A DNA stretch of 64,000 nucleotides from Tillus elongatus (GCA_964006375.1 OZ023263.1:134582454-134646453); one strand, 5' to 3'. Positions 26,868 through 39,972 are shown, counted from the first letter of the stretch. Program-made: numbers and translations. The notes: generated by a model from the sequence alone, not told the origin.

Positions 26868-27314
26868 TAATGGCTTTTATTATTGTTAGTGTTACTGTGT
26901 TTGTTTATATACGTTTTATATTGCTTATTTTCAATGCCCCACGATTGAGTGTCAATTGTTATTGGTTTATCTCCGGTATTTATAGCTTTTATTATGTATA
27001 TAATGTATATAGTTATTATTAAGATCACCCTGTATATATATTATTAGATTAAGAATTTATTTTAAAATGTAACTATGTTTAATTTCTGATTTCTAGTTTA
27101 TTTTATATGTATATTATTTTAATTTGATTTGACAATAATACCTACGGGTTATACTTAATGCCCATGCACAGTTTATGTAAGTTTTACGTTAAATTTTGTA
27201 TTAAAGTGTTAATAAATAAATAAATGATTTGTGTGTTCCTGTTTATTTAGAATCTGATGTGTCTGTGTATGGTTGGTGGTCTACTCTTTGCCTCTGTTAA
27301 ATAGCAATAAATAC

Positions 27315-27316
<2 letters not shown>
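26867..27316. other. AT-rich stretch, possible retroposon tail
   Basis: Only an (AAAT)n-like stretch at 27209-27226 (TTAATAAATAAATAAATG) resembles a retroposon tail. No coding was seen. Confidence 0.35.

Positions 27317-27376
<60 letters not shown>
27317..27376. repeat. (TA)n microsatellite
   Basis: 60 bases of pure TA directly against the left end of the giant palindrome. Confidence 0.95.
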
Positions 27377-27380
<4 letters not shown>

Positions 27381-27414
27381 CATGCTTGGTTCTCGGGTTA
27401 AACCGCGTCCAGAA

Positions 27415-27466
27415 TTTATAGAAACTCGACGTTTCGGCTCCTGTTTTGGAGCCATTTTCAAGAGGT
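27415..27466 (-). ncRNA. Hammerhead-like stem, left arm of palindrome
   Basis: Minus strand reads CTC-TTGAAAAT, stem GGCTCC/GGAGCC with loop AAAACA, then GAAAC-GTC-GAG. It has the layout of a hammerhead ribozyme with short stem III, and CTC/GAG can close stem I, but the CUGANGA box is altered to TTGAAAA. Probably an inactive relative of the hammerheads found in Penelope-like elements and retrozymes. Confidence 0.45.
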
Positions 27467-28521
27467 AAAGGAAATATGTAAGGACACTCTAAGGCCTCAA
27501 TCTGCCTACTCCTTAGAGTGATGGACAAAGGTGGGTAAAGGAAATATGTAAGGACACTCTAAGGCCTCAATCTGCCTACTCCTTAGAGTGGTGGACAAAT
27601 GTGGGTAAAGGAAATATGTAAGGACACTCTAAGGCCTCAATCTGCCTACTCCTTAGAGTGATGGACAAAGGTGGGTAAAGGAAATATGTAAGGACACTCT
27701 AAGGCCTCAATCTGCCTACTCCTTAGAGTGGTGGACAAAGGTAGGTAAAGGAAATATGTAAGGACACTCTAAGGCCTCAATCTGCCTACTCCTTAGAGTG
27801 GTGGATAAAGGTAGGTTGGGTTGTTGTAGCTCGATTACGGGGCCTCAATCTGCCTACTCCCCAAATCTCGCTGGAGATCGTCTGTGAGGTCTCAGTGTGT
27901 TCAACCCTAGGCCTCAGAGAGATCTCTCTGTCCTTAGAGTGGTGGATAAAGGTAGGTTGGGTTGTTGTAGCTCGATTACGGGGCCTCAATCTGCCTACTC
28001 CCCAAATCTCGCTGGAGATCGTCTGTGAGGTCTCAGTGTGTTCAACCCTAGGCCTCAGAGAGATCTCTCTGAGGCCTAGGGTTGAACACACTGAGACCTC
28101 ACAGACGATCTCCAGCGAGATTTGGGGAGTAGGCAGATTGAGGTCCCGTAATCGAGCTACAACAACCCAACCTACCTTTATCCACCACTCTAAGGAGTAG
28201 GCAGATTGAGGCCTTAGAGTGTCCTTACATATTTCCTTTACCTACCTTTGTCCACCACTCTAAGGAGTAGGCAGATTGAGGCCTTAGAGTGTCCTTACAT
28301 ATTTCCTTTACCCACCTTTGTCCATCACTCTAAGGAGTAGGCAGATTGAGGCCTTAGAGTGTCCTTACATATTTCCTTTACCCACATTTGTCCACCACTC
28401 TAAGGAGTAGGCAGATTGAGGCCTTAGAGTGTCCTTACATATTTCCTTTACCCACCTTTGTCCATCACTCTAAGGAGTAGGCAGATTGAGGCCTTAGAGT
28501 GTCCTTACATATTTCCTTTAC

Positions 28522-28570
28522 CTCTTGAAAATGGCTCCAAAACAGGAGCCGAAACGTCGAGTTTCCATAA
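28522..28570 (+). ncRNA. Hammerhead-like stem, right arm of palindrome
   Basis: Mirror copy of the left-arm motif: CTCTTGAAAATGGCTCC, loop AAAACA, GGAGCCGAAACGTCGAG. The core box is altered in the same way. The sequence downstream, TTTCCATAAATTCTGGACGC, continues the mirrored arm. Confidence 0.45.
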
Positions 28571-28634
28571 ATTCTGGACGCGGTTTAACCCGAGAACCAA
28601 GCATGTCTCACATTAAAGACCGCGGAAATCTTTC

Positions 28635-28637
<3 letters not shown>

Positions 28638-28714
<77 letters not shown>
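28638..28714. repeat. (TA)n microsatellite
   Basis: Pure TA between the palindrome and the first copy of the 1.6-kb duplicated segment. Confidence 0.95.
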
Positions 28715-28719
<5 letters not shown>

Positions 28720-30031
28720 CTTGCCCTTTAATTAAAATTTCCTCGGCTGCTTCAGCTTCTGACTTCAGTCTGTTAGTCGGTTCTAATTTAGAGATGGTGC
28801 TATATGTCATTAATTCTTATATATTTTATAAATATACCCCCAAAGAAAATACGTCAAGACATTTTAAAGTATAACGAATATTTTTATTTAAATTGGATTG
28901 GAAAATTCTAGAATTGTTATCTTATTGCATCTTCTACTTTTAAAATTACTAATAAAGTTTTATATAATTGAGTGACAGGATTTTTTTAAATTGCTTTGAT
29001 TTTTAACAACGGTCAAAATTTATTCTTTCTGTTTCCAATTTGATACACTATCCGCCCTCTATGATCTTGCTTGTGAAACACTATGGACATTTGGTTTAAA
29101 TTTCAGTTATATTTATGAAACCTGCTATTATCATATAAACATTTATTTCCCAGTAACAGATGGATCGTTCTCCTTGATTAATACTTAGAGGAAACTTGCA
29201 TTATTTGTGATATATAATAATTATGTGAATTTTGGTGTACCTTTGCTTCTCATGATTGATGATACAGGTAATGTTTTACTGTATATTACCCGCATATTCA
29301 TTTCTCGTCGTTATTTTCTGGTCTGGAACATCTACTGGGCTGCTTGTTTACTTATTGGACATATTTGGTACTGTTGACGCACAAAATTTACTTAAAAATT
29401 CATAATTTATCTGGACGGTAAAATGACGCTCTTTTCTCGGCTTTCACCCAACAACCTCCTCAAAACGGATATCGTCGAAAAATAATCTCGAAGCTTATTT
29501 CCTGTTCCTGTATCCAATTCATGGCAAGCTGTCTGGATATTATTTTCAACATTTCATTGTTCTTGTCTTTTGTGGTGAGCTGCATATACACCGACAACCG
29601 GTATAGCATGGAAAAATTATCGTCGCTTCTCTTGACAGGTAAGTCTAATTTAGATACCCGCCAAATTCAAATCCTTCACTCTAATGACATTTACAAAAGA
29701 AAAGTTCCTAATTCTAGATATGTCATTTGGATAACCTAACTTATTAAATATAAACAATGATTTTCAATATAACTAAAAACACTTTTAAATGTTCAATCTT
29801 GCTTGGGAAGTCTTTTTTTGAACCACTGTTGTATTTAGGGTTGTTCATTTCACTGCTTATTAATATACAGAGTGTTTTTTAATACATTTTATTTTTAAAT
29901 GATATAAGTACAGTCTTTTGACAATATTTCTTTGGTTTAAAATTAACCTGTTTTTAAACTTCTAGCTATACATACACCTTTAGGTATGTAGCTTAATTAC
30001 TCTTTACTAATATTGTTCCACATTTTATAGG

Positions 30032-30109
<78 letters not shown>

Positions 30110-30390
30110 TTATTAATTTTCCACAATGATTTAAATGAAACATTTCTTTTTCAGCTTATTCATATCTCATGTATTCAGTACTAAATAACATTAACAAAGA
30201 ATATGTCTGGTGACAATGTGTTGTTATTTATGGTTTTCACGTGGCTAGTGTCTTGTAATATGGATGATGTATATTAGCCTGGTTTTGGATATTTATTGTC
30301 ATGAAATACAATTTACAAAAAGAGTACATACACATTTCGTGCAAACTGTAAGTATTGTTTGAGACCTTTTTATCATAGCAATTCCCAAAT
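28715..30390 (+). repeat. 1.6-kb duplicated segment, copy 1
   Basis: Direct, diverged copy of 36764-38404. Both start right after a (TA)n array with ATACTTGCCCTTTAATTAAA and share a central block (29400-29740) with an open frame (MASCLDIIFNISLFLSFVV...) followed by a perfect donor-like CAGGTAAGT at 29636. Both carry a second (TA)n array at the same place (30033-30105 here). The opposite strand of the central block (QLAMNWIQEQEISFEIIF) is also open in copy 2. No protein family is recognised on either strand. It may be a part of one transposon family. Confidence 0.7.
30033..30105. repeat. (TA)n microsatellite inside duplicated segment
   Basis: Pure TA. The second copy of the segment has a shorter array at the matching place (38065-38125). 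Confidence 0.95.
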
Positions 30391-30728
30391 AATTGATTGC
30401 TATGAGGAGATTTATCTCAGAATAGTAATCATTTATTTTTATGATTACTTATCAATTTTTATTTTATTTTAGGTGGACTACACCTTCCAGATTTATGCAT
30501 ATTTTTCATGGTGTTTTATATGATCAACCCATTGGTAGCTGTCACTGGTTTATACTGCCCATTATTATACAGGGTCTACAATTATTGGAGTCATTCATCA
30601 TATACGAAGTCCAGTTCAAAAGTGTGGTCATGAAGTGTTTAAGGCCTTTATTTAAAATTGTGCTTCGTTTGTTTAAGTGCTTTTAAAATGTATGTGTCAT
30701 GTTGGTGCGTCATTCTTCTGGGATTTCA

Positions 30729-30730
<2 letters not shown>
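30391..30730. other. Unassigned stretch
   Basis: Contains a polypyrimidine-AG resembling a splice acceptor (TTTATTTTATTTTAG at 30460-30474) but no recognised exon. Confidence 0.35.
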
Positions 30731-30819
<89 letters not shown>

Positions 30820-31068
30820 TTTACTGTCACGTTTCATCTCATTTCAATACTTCATTTTCATATACATATATCAATATTCATTATTCATTTTTATACATTA
30901 GAACCTCTCTTAGGCCTATTCCCTTCTTATTTACTGGTTTCGCTACTCCAGCTACTAATTCATTTCCCTATTCATCCATTCACCATATATATATGGTGAA
31001 TGGATGAATAGGGAAATGAATTAGTAGCTGGAGTAGCGAAAGCAGTAAATAAGAAGGGAATAGGCCTA

Positions 31069-31145
<77 letters not shown>
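30731..31145. repeat. 162-bp palindrome between two (TA)n arrays
   Basis: (TA)n at 30731-30814 and 31071-31145. The palindrome spans 30909-31070, centred in CACCATATATATATGGTG at 30981-30998, with arms of about 80 bases that differ at a single visible position (GGTTTCGC against GCTTTCGC in complement). The right arm directly abuts (TA)n. The left arm is separated from its array by about 95 bases. Confidence 0.85.
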
Positions 31146-31148
<3 letters not shown>

Positions 31149-31514
31149 CTTCAAACCTTTCAATTTTTTTATATTTTCTATTTCTGCTTGCTTTATACCA
31201 TCCTCTGCGTTCATTGTCATTGTCCTATTCTCCAATTTTCTCTTCATATGCCTCGAGTTTCCTACACGTTACTCTTCTTTCTTGCTTATCGCCCCTTTTC
31301 TTTGATCTTATTCTTTTCTTTTGCCTTCTGGCCTCTTGATTTTCAAAATTAAATTGCCTCTCTTTCAAAATCGTTCAATTTAATTCAAAATCCTTATTCT
31401 GTTATTCTTTTCATTATTATTATTGGCACTATTCCTTTGATCGTGTCCATCTGTTTGCCTCCGGCCTCATTTTTAATTTACACTTTCTATCCAATTCTTT
31501 TTTATCTTATTGGC
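31146..31514. other. Region downstream of gypsy integrase, possible 3' LTR or UTR
   Basis: Lies just past the pol stop of the minus-strand gypsy element. No matching LTR was found at the other end (36.4-36.66 kb), so LTR borders cannot be given. Confidence 0.35.
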
Positions 31515-32480
31515 TAGGATTGATTTAATTTTGTTAAAATTCATACAAGTTGTTTATGTTAAATATACCCCTGATAGCTTTTGTTTCTGGATTGATTAGT
31601 TCATAACTATTAACGCCATTCTCATTTTCTATTCTGTGTGGCCCTTCAAACGGTAATAATCATTTCTTACATTGATGCTTTGTTTTGTCAGCCGCTCTCA
31701 GTGCTTTTAAAATTACTAGGTCCCCTTTCTTGAATTTTACTATCTTCTTTCTTTTCATGGTGATTTTTCTTATATATCGTTCAGCATTTCTTCTTAGCTT
31801 TTTGTTTACTTCCTTTAAAAGCTCTTGGTGATCTACAGTTGGATTTTCCCAGTATCTATCTGGTTGTATTTGCTTCATTATTAATATAGGTGCACATTCA
31901 GTGACATTATTTGGCACATTATTTAGAATATTCTGTATATTTTCCACATTATTCTCCCAGTCTCTTTGATTTTTGCTGCATTTGTTTCTTAAATGTTTTA
32001 TTAATTCTTGTATGTGTTGCTCTGCTGGATTGCTCATTGGGTGTCTGATGCTTGTATAACTTATATGTATACCTTCTTTCGTGCAGAAATCTTTTAGAGT
32101 TTCGTTTTGAAAATACGTAGCATTATCCATAATTAAAGTTTTCATTTTCCCATTTTCACATATGAATTATTTTATTTTCTCAATTACAACCCTTTCGTTC
32201 GTTCTTTAGCACGGGTACATTTAGAAAAACTGTCTACCATCACCAACACATGCTTACTTCCATTCCAACTGGTTACTAGTTCACTTACAAAGTCAATTGC
32301 TACCACTTCTAAGCATTCTTTCGCCAAAATACTCTTACATACTCCTTGATTCGCCCTATTTTTATGCTTTTACATCTGGCATACCTCACAAATTCTCGTT
32401 ACTTCCTTGCATATCACATAATCATTCAAACAATAAAAACATTCCCTAAATATTAGCCATACCTTTTTCGCTCCGATGTG
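31515..32480 (-). pseudogene. Gypsy integrase with GPF-type C-terminus
   Basis: The core starts with CLEVVAIDFVSELVTSW (about 32320-32270; first Asp of DDE) after a degraded zinc-binding region. The second Asp is in LIMDNATYFQNETLK (about 32135). The third acidic region is HPMSNPAEQHIQELI. The C-terminal part continues past a stop near 31660 as LPFEGPHRIE and ELINPETKAIRGIFNINNLY, a GPF-like module, ending near 31530. A stop near 32160 splits the core. Family function is insertion of the cDNA into the genome. Confidence 0.75.
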
Positions 32481-32505
32481 TGCATATTCTCTATGTATGG
32501 TCTCA

Positions 32506-33270
32506 TCATTGGTCAATCATTCGTTTGGCTAAAATTTTTGTTATCACATACACTTCTTGCCCATTAATATCTTTCACATACATTCCTTTTTTTTTCATTT
32601 TCAGCTTTTCTTTCCCTTCTGTCAAACATACTTGATTGTTTTTCACATTCTCTTCTGAAAACATTCCCCCTTTCATTTTTAACACACTCACATTAATTTT
32701 TAGTTTCCTCACTCTCTCATTTCCATTCTCACAATCCCTATATAATGTATCTGCCACGATATTTGTCTTTCCTGGTATATATTTTATGATAAAATCATAT
32801 TCTTGTAACAATAGTGACCATCTGTGAATCCTATTGTTCAAATGTCTATTTTTGAGCAAACTGGTTAGTGCAGAGTGATTTGTTTCCATCGTAAACTGAT
32901 TTCCAAGTATATAAAATCTTAATTTGGTTATGCAGAAAATTATACTTGCCAACTCAAGTTCTGTCACTATATTTCTTTTCATGAGAACTAGTTGTTCGAG
33001 AAATGAAGCAAATTGGTACTTCAATTCCCTCTCTTTCTTGTAGTAACACACCTGCTAGCTTTTGCGCTGAAGCATCTGTTCTCAAATGAACAGTTTTGTA
33101 TAGTCAGGCTGATATATTTTTAGATTCTTACATAATTCCGATATTATTGTCTGGAATGCTTCTTCCCTTGCATAATTCCAGTTCCATTTTATTCCCTTTC
33201 TAAGAAGTTCTAGTAACGGATATAGTTTTTCACCAAGGCTAGGTACGAGTCTCTTAAAATAATTTATCAT
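32506..33270 (-). pseudogene. Gypsy connection domain and RNase H
   Basis: 33270-33082 encodes the linker INYFKRLVPSLGEKLYPL and WNYAREEAFQTI. 33051-32506 holds the RNase H half: a NIVTELELASIIFCITKLR block with the catalytic-type Glu, TMETNHSALTSLL, and the terminal YDFIIKYIPGKTNIVADTL. The first RNase H Asp region (about 33060) is disrupted by a frame change. Confidence 0.75.
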
Positions 33271-33279
33271 TCCGATAAA

Positions 33280-33960
33280 TCACCTTAATGTATTTAAATT
33301 AGTTGGCCTTTTAAAATTTCTAATTGCTTCCACTCTTTCCAGAAACATTTCTACCCCTTCTTCTGTTAATTTAAAACCCAGAAATATGATTTCCTTTTGG
33401 AAAAATTTACATTTTTTTATATTTATCTTTAACCCGGACCTGTCTAGTTCTTCTATTATTATTTTTATATGTTCCTTGTGGCTGTCTGGATCTTTGCTGT
33501 ATATTAGAATGTCATCTACATAATTTAGAGCAAAATCTTCATATTTATTTAGTATTTCGTGGAGTGCCGTCACTAGAGCTGCACATCCACTTTGAAGACC
33601 GTACGGCACTACTTTGAAATGATACAAAACTCCATCGATTGAAAAGCCAGTATAATCTCTGCTTTCCTCTGGTAATGGGATAAGCCAAAAGCTATGTCTT
33701 GAGATCTATTTTTCTAAAAATTTTGCTTGTGTTATATGGCCAAAAATTGAATCTAAATTTTTAGGTGATTCGTACTGAGGTACTGAGTGTTTGGTGATAT
33801 TTCGAGCATCTAAACACAGTCTAAGCTCTCCACTGGATTTTTTCACCACTACTATTGGGTTTACAAAAGGTGTGTCTGCTTTTTCTATTATTCCCTCGCT
33901 TAGCATTTATTCTATTTCATATGCCACCTCTTTTCTGTATTTATAGGGTATTGGGTACGT
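33280..33960 (-). pseudogene. Gypsy reverse transcriptase
   Basis: Blocks in order: EGIIEKADTPFVNPIVVVKK, ELRLCLDARNITK, FKVVPYGLQSGCAAL and the active site LNYVDDILIYS (YVDD, about 33535-33505), then the thumb-like KINIKKCKFFQKEIIFLGF. Stops at 33907-33909 and near 33706 and a small frame disturbance near 33700 interrupt it. It copies element RNA into DNA in family members that are intact. Confidence 0.8.
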
Positions 33961-34071
33961 TTTCGCTTTAAAATGTTCTATCTCTTTCACTTCTATCGAA
34001 TGCACATACTTCCATGCCACTCTCGTCTCTTCATTTATCAAATCCTCATGCTCTCTCAATAGTTCAATTAT

Positions 34072-34521
34072 CTATCTTTTGTACTTCTCCTCACATACTA
34101 CTTCCACCTGCCATTCTTCTAGATCATTCCCTGCCATACGTTCATTCTGCCTTACACTCAACTGATTTATACATTCATTTTTCTCATTCATCTCGGATAC
34201 CTTTTGCATTTCAATTATTATTTCTCTCATTCGCACTTCCTTTCTCTCATAATCAATTATAATTTGGTTATTTTCTAGGTCATCTGTTCCCAATGCTACC
34301 TGATATGCTAAATTTGGCACGATTAGTAGTTGTAATTTTATTTCGACACCTTGTAGCTTTACAGGAATGATAGCAACTTGTTTTACTTCACATATTTTCT
34401 TGCCCCTTGAGTTGATAAGTGTGATTTTGGATATGTGATGGATATTTTCCAATGGAATTTCTAAACTTGTCACTAGCTCTTCATTTATTAGTGACACGTC
34501 AGCCCCTGTATCGATCATCAT
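34072..34521 (-). pseudogene. Gypsy aspartic protease
   Basis: Starts near MMIDTGADVSLINEELV; DTGA is the retropepsin active site. A flap-like stretch follows, then IVPNLAYQVALGTDDL, which resembles the ILG-type block of gypsy proteases, and a charged linker to the reverse transcriptase. The active-site triad is kept although the surrounding pol is broken. Confidence 0.75.
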
Positions 34522-34689
34522 TTTTATTTTCCTATTTTTACAATCAATTTCAATAAATATTAGACCAATGGATTCTTGTGTATCATTTTCCTTCTCAAAA
34601 GATATGTATTCTCTAGGATGTTTATATTTACATATATTAGATAGCTTTTGAGGTATTGGTCTTGGCTTGTTTAAAAATTTTGATTATTA

Positions 34690-35690
34690 CTGTTGACAGT
34701 AGACATATGTTGTACAATGTCCCTGTCAACTGGGTCATGGCTTCTTTCTATGGTTATCATATTGACTCTTGGATTGTCATTACTACCTTGTCCTCGGTTT
34801 TGCCCATTTTGTCTTTCATAATTATTATTTCTCGGTTGCTCCTGTTGTCTATAGTTGTTATATATATAACAATTCCCTGCATTCTGATTATTTTCCTTCC
34901 GTCTCTCCTGGTACCTGTCCTCCTGTCTCCTTCGATTTTCATTATAATTGGGATAGTTTCCAGGGAATCTCCCTCTTCTCTCACCATTGTTTTGATAATT
35001 GGGATAGTTATTCCTATTACATTCCTCCTCGGCTGTTCTATTATTGATGTAGTTGTAGTTGTTGTTGAAATTTTGTCTCCTATTTTCATTGTTTTAATTT
35101 GGATTATTTTGTTGACCACGTCATCTATTATTATTTCCTCATATCTTTCCTCCTGTCTCTTTTCTTTCACTTGACTTTTTTTCATTGTCTTCATTTCTTT
35201 CTGTATGTTCCACTCTTCCCAAGTAGTTGGTCAACTGGTCTAACGTTTTGATATTCTGGATGCCTATAGTTTTGGCTATCTGGTTATTGTAGTGTCTGGC
35301 TATATACAGCACTATTTCTTCCTCCCTCATTCTTGGTTGAAGGTGTTGAGCCATATTATACAATTTTAAAGCATAATTTACCAGATCTTTTAGTTGGTTT
35401 CTATCGTGCTTCCCAAAATAAAGCTGTTCTCGCACTATGGCTTGCTGTGCTTCTCCCCAAAAATGCCCCCAGAATTGTTCTTTAAAGTCTTCTTCGTCCT
35501 GAAACTGTTCTTCCTTACTGACGAACCATATTAGAGGGTTTCCAACTAAATTTCTCTTGGCCGTTTCCCATTTGTCATCCAGTTCAGGTTTGTTTCTTAT
35601 TTGGTTCATAATAATTTTTATAAATACTTTTGGGTGCAAATATTTTACGTCCCCATTGAATTTTGTACCGCCCTCGTACTTACTATACAT
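34690..35690 (-). pseudogene. Gypsy Gag core and Asn/Arg-rich tail
   Basis: The core (35690-35139) has the retrotransposon Gag pattern with FNGDVKYLHPKVFIK, WFVSKEEQFQDEEDFKEQF and QLTNYLGRVEHTER. After a frame change the downstream part reads as low-complexity Asn/Arg/Tyr-rich sequence (NYPNYQNNGERRGRFPGNY), which would bind nucleic acid in place of CCHC knuckles. Gag forms the particle that packages element RNA. At least one frameshift near 35139-35190. Confidence 0.65.
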
Positions 35691-35702
35691 GATCGTAGGT
35701 AC

Positions 35703-36359
35703 CTACTGGATTGTTTGCTGTTTTATTAGGTTTCGTATTTTCTTTTTAATTTCTCCATCTTTATCATTTATCGTCCCCTCTAATGTGTTTATTTTTCTCG
35801 TGTTCATCGTGACCTTTCCTTTTATTTGTTCTGCCCTATCGTAGTCATTTATTAGACGTATGTTAATTTCTTGTTGGAAATTCTCTAGTTTTCCTTCTGT
35901 TATGTCGTTCATCCTTTTCACTTCCACATAATGTTCGACTTCCACTTTCTTAATGCCCAGGATTATGTCATCTCTTTTCTTTATACTTTGAAACACTTCC
36001 TCCCTTGTCTCCTGTATTGTATTTTCGACTTCTTCACTCACCTTTTCATATAATTCTTCTTTCATTCTTTCCCATTTTGTTTCCTGTTCGATTATTTTAT
36101 TATTTAGTACTTCAAATTTCACATCCATTTCTTCTTTGATACTAACCTCCTTTCTTACCATATTGTAATTTATATCTTGCATATTTTGATCTATTCTGCC
36201 CATATCTTCCTTTCTCATCATATCTTGCTTTATACCTTTCATATTTTCGTCCATACTAATTAAATATTGCATTATGCCATTGCTTGGACCGGTTTGCTTT
36301 TCTGTTTCTTGCTCTATCACAACTTCTTCCTCTCTGCTCACATTCTCTAATTCATCCAC
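35703..36359 (-). pseudogene. Gypsy gag N-terminal part, coiled coil
   Basis: An open frame of 218 codons rich in Glu, Lys, Ile, Met with heptad-like spacing, probably a long coiled coil (KQDMMRKEDMGRIDQNM and similar repeats). It ends 13 bases before the next gag frame at 35690, so it is likely the N-terminal part of the same Gag, cut by a stop or frameshift. Such coiled-coil Gag heads occur in some insect gypsy families. No catalytic function. Confidence 0.55.
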
Positions 36360-36660
36360 ATTTATACTTTCTTGCGATCACTTCCATTGCATTTCCTTCC
36401 ATTTCTTTTTGGGCATCTATTTCTCTTTGTTCTTCGAAATTTTCCCCCTTACTTCTCGAGGTCCTTGTGCCATTTCCATTTCCTTCTCTCTTCATCCATC
36501 TCCATTCTTTCTTGTTGTATGAGCTCTTTTTCTACTGTTTTAGTTTATCTGTCCGTTGACGCTGTTGGTTTTCTTCCCCTAGGCAATTTTGTGTCTTATT
36601 TGTAAGATTTTATGTAAAATCGTGTGAGAAATTTCGGGTTCTATGTTCGTGTATCAATAA

Positions 36661-38404
<1,744 letters not shown>

Positions 38405-38479
<75 letters not shown>
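38405..38479. repeat. (TA)n microsatellite
   Basis: Pure TA joining the duplicated segment to the 38.5-kb repeat and coding remnant. Confidence 0.95.
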
Positions 38480-38483
<4 letters not shown>

Positions 38484-38648
38484 ACCCAATCCCAGACTTA
38501 AGCTGAAAAAAAAGTCCTCGAACAACGAGACAATTAACACATCAAGCAATTTTTGCAGGAAGCACCCGATGAAAATATTTTATGATGAAGGTGATAGGTA
38601 GTTGTTTGTTAAATTAATAGGTACTCATTTTGTGTATCTTCATGGGTT

Positions 38649-39972
38649 GTGTTAATATCTGGCACAGCATGCCGTTGCCACTGTAACGAGCTAGCACATT
38701 TCAAAACACATAATGTGCAAGATAAAGGAGCATATTTGTATATTAATTACCTGATACGAAGTGCTGTGGTAGAAGATGGTTTCTGCATTAACATCTTAGA
38801 TCCATGCAAGAAGTACATGGGTTTACATCCAATGTGTGGAATTTCTCACGATATAGTTTTTTTACAGTATTTAGCTAAAAAATGCACAGCTCAGCCTGTT
38901 GAAATGAACACAATGTTCAAAATACCAGCTGCAATTGTTTTATTCGTGGATGTAACTATGCTGGTTTAAATACCGGCCACAGTGTGAAACATTCCATCAG
39001 CTACTTTACTGGCCGATGCCCGTGGCGATCTTACGAGTATTAAACGTCACAGTGGGTGAAAGTATTTCTCTGTGGCAGAAGGGTATATTGACGACTATGT
39101 AGTGAATAAAACTGAATGGCTAAGAGAGTTCAAGGGGAGAATTGCAAACAGATTGAGGTTCCTTCTAAGAATACAGAAACATCATATTCAGCTACGTTTA
39201 CTGTAAATCTTCCCTCATCAACAGTGGAAAATAAGGTCAATAATATTATTTCTGTTATCGTTAATATTAGTATAGGTAAATGCTAATAAATAAATTTGAT
39301 GTATTGATGACATTTTTCAGATAACATAATCTAAAATTATGTGGTTATCGTTGCTAGGTTACTTTAGTATTGACTCTTTTAGGATTATATGTAGATGTGT
39401 TTACTTAACCATCATAGTTATATGTATATGCTATAGAAAGTTACACTCATTCCTGTTATCGCTCGGATGAAAAGGGAACCAAACAAATTTTTCTCTAATG
39501 AAACGGGATACAAGGATTCATCATTCGGCTTGAATGAAATGAAAGCTCAGATGAACAAGACTCTACTGGATTTATTTTCTTATATGTGATGTTAATGCTG
39601 ATTTAATTTGTATTTTTTCTTCTTTCACTATGGTTATATAAAGATTTTCATGTTAACCATGTAAATAATTTATATCAATAAATCACAATCAAGACAAGGA
39701 TATGCCCAAGTATTTGTTCTGTCACTAAGTACAGCTCTAAAACTTAAATTGCTTTGTAACAAACATGAGCTGTTTAGATCTGACTAGTTTGATTTATAAT
39801 ACATATAATATGTGTTATTTATTTTATTTCAGCATGCGGCACAACAGATATTTGAAATTCATCCAAATGTATTGCTGGAGTCAGATACACTATGTTATAA
39901 GGAAAAGTATATGACAGAACAACTGTGCAACCTTAATGAAACTGTCGACGCTCTAGAGAATGATTTTCTAAG
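38649..39972 (+). pseudogene. Unidentified exon-like coding remnants
   Basis: Not recognised. A 106-codon open stretch (38649-38969) is Cys/His-rich at its start (TACRCHCNELAHF, HPMCGISHDI) and its first 90 bases recur inverted at 26.6 kb, so it belongs to a repeat. Further coding-like blocks follow in shifting frames: VAEGYIDDYVVNKTEWLREF (about 39070), EVPSKNTETSYSATFTVNL (about 39165-39225) ending at AATAAGGTCAAT, VTLIPVIARMKREPNKFFS (39440 onward), and a block 39833-39972 bounded by TTTATTTCAG and AGAGTAAGTAT, a good acceptor and donor pair. Together they look like a multi-exon gene or transposon cargo with decay in the first part. Orientation and splice signals agree, but the function is unknown. 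Confidence 0.4.

Larger units (their letters stand above)
27377..28612. repeat. Near-perfect 1.2-kb palindrome made of 60-bp tandem repeats
   Basis: The centre lies at 28063/28064 in GGCCTCAGAGAGATCTCTCT. From the centre outward each arm holds a unit of about 140 bases (one copy on the right, two on the left), about five tandem 60-bp units (TAAAGGAAATATGTAAGGAC...) and an outer part with AAACCGCGTCCAGAATTTAT and GAGACATGCTTGGTTCTCGG. The variant 60-bp units appear in the same order in both arms (for example ACAAATGTGGG at 27594 and its complement near 28381). The arms are therefore copies of each other and not independently grown arrays. Outer parts hold hammerhead-like stems (see separate entries). 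Open frames across it are palindrome products. Confidence 0.85.
31515..36370 (-). mobile_element. Ty3/gypsy LTR retrotransposon, decayed, LTRs not found
   Basis: Minus-strand gag-protease-RT-RNase H-integrase order identifies a Ty3/gypsy element. It is enclosed by the palindrome/(TA)n block on the left and the (TA)n array at 36665 on the right. Long direct terminal repeats were not recognised, so the copy may be truncated or its LTRs too diverged. Confidence 0.75.

Noticed and set aside
27786..28200. Two 101-codon open frames with repeated HTETSQTISSEIWGVGRL
   Set aside because: Both come from the palindrome centre and its duplicated unit, on opposite strands; no codon bias or family match.
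27465..28510. CRISPR-like array of 60-bp repeats
   Set aside because: There are no unique spacers between units, the arrays are mirrored, and the genome is eukaryotic; these are plain tandem repeats.
34656..35174. 172-codon hydrophobic plus-strand frame that looks like a membrane protein
   Set aside because: It is antisense to the Asn/Arg-rich gypsy Gag, whose complement gives Ile/Leu/Val-rich translations.
35557..36605. Several plus-strand Ser/Phe-rich open frames
   Set aside because: Antisense shadows of the Glu/Lys-rich coiled-coil Gag.
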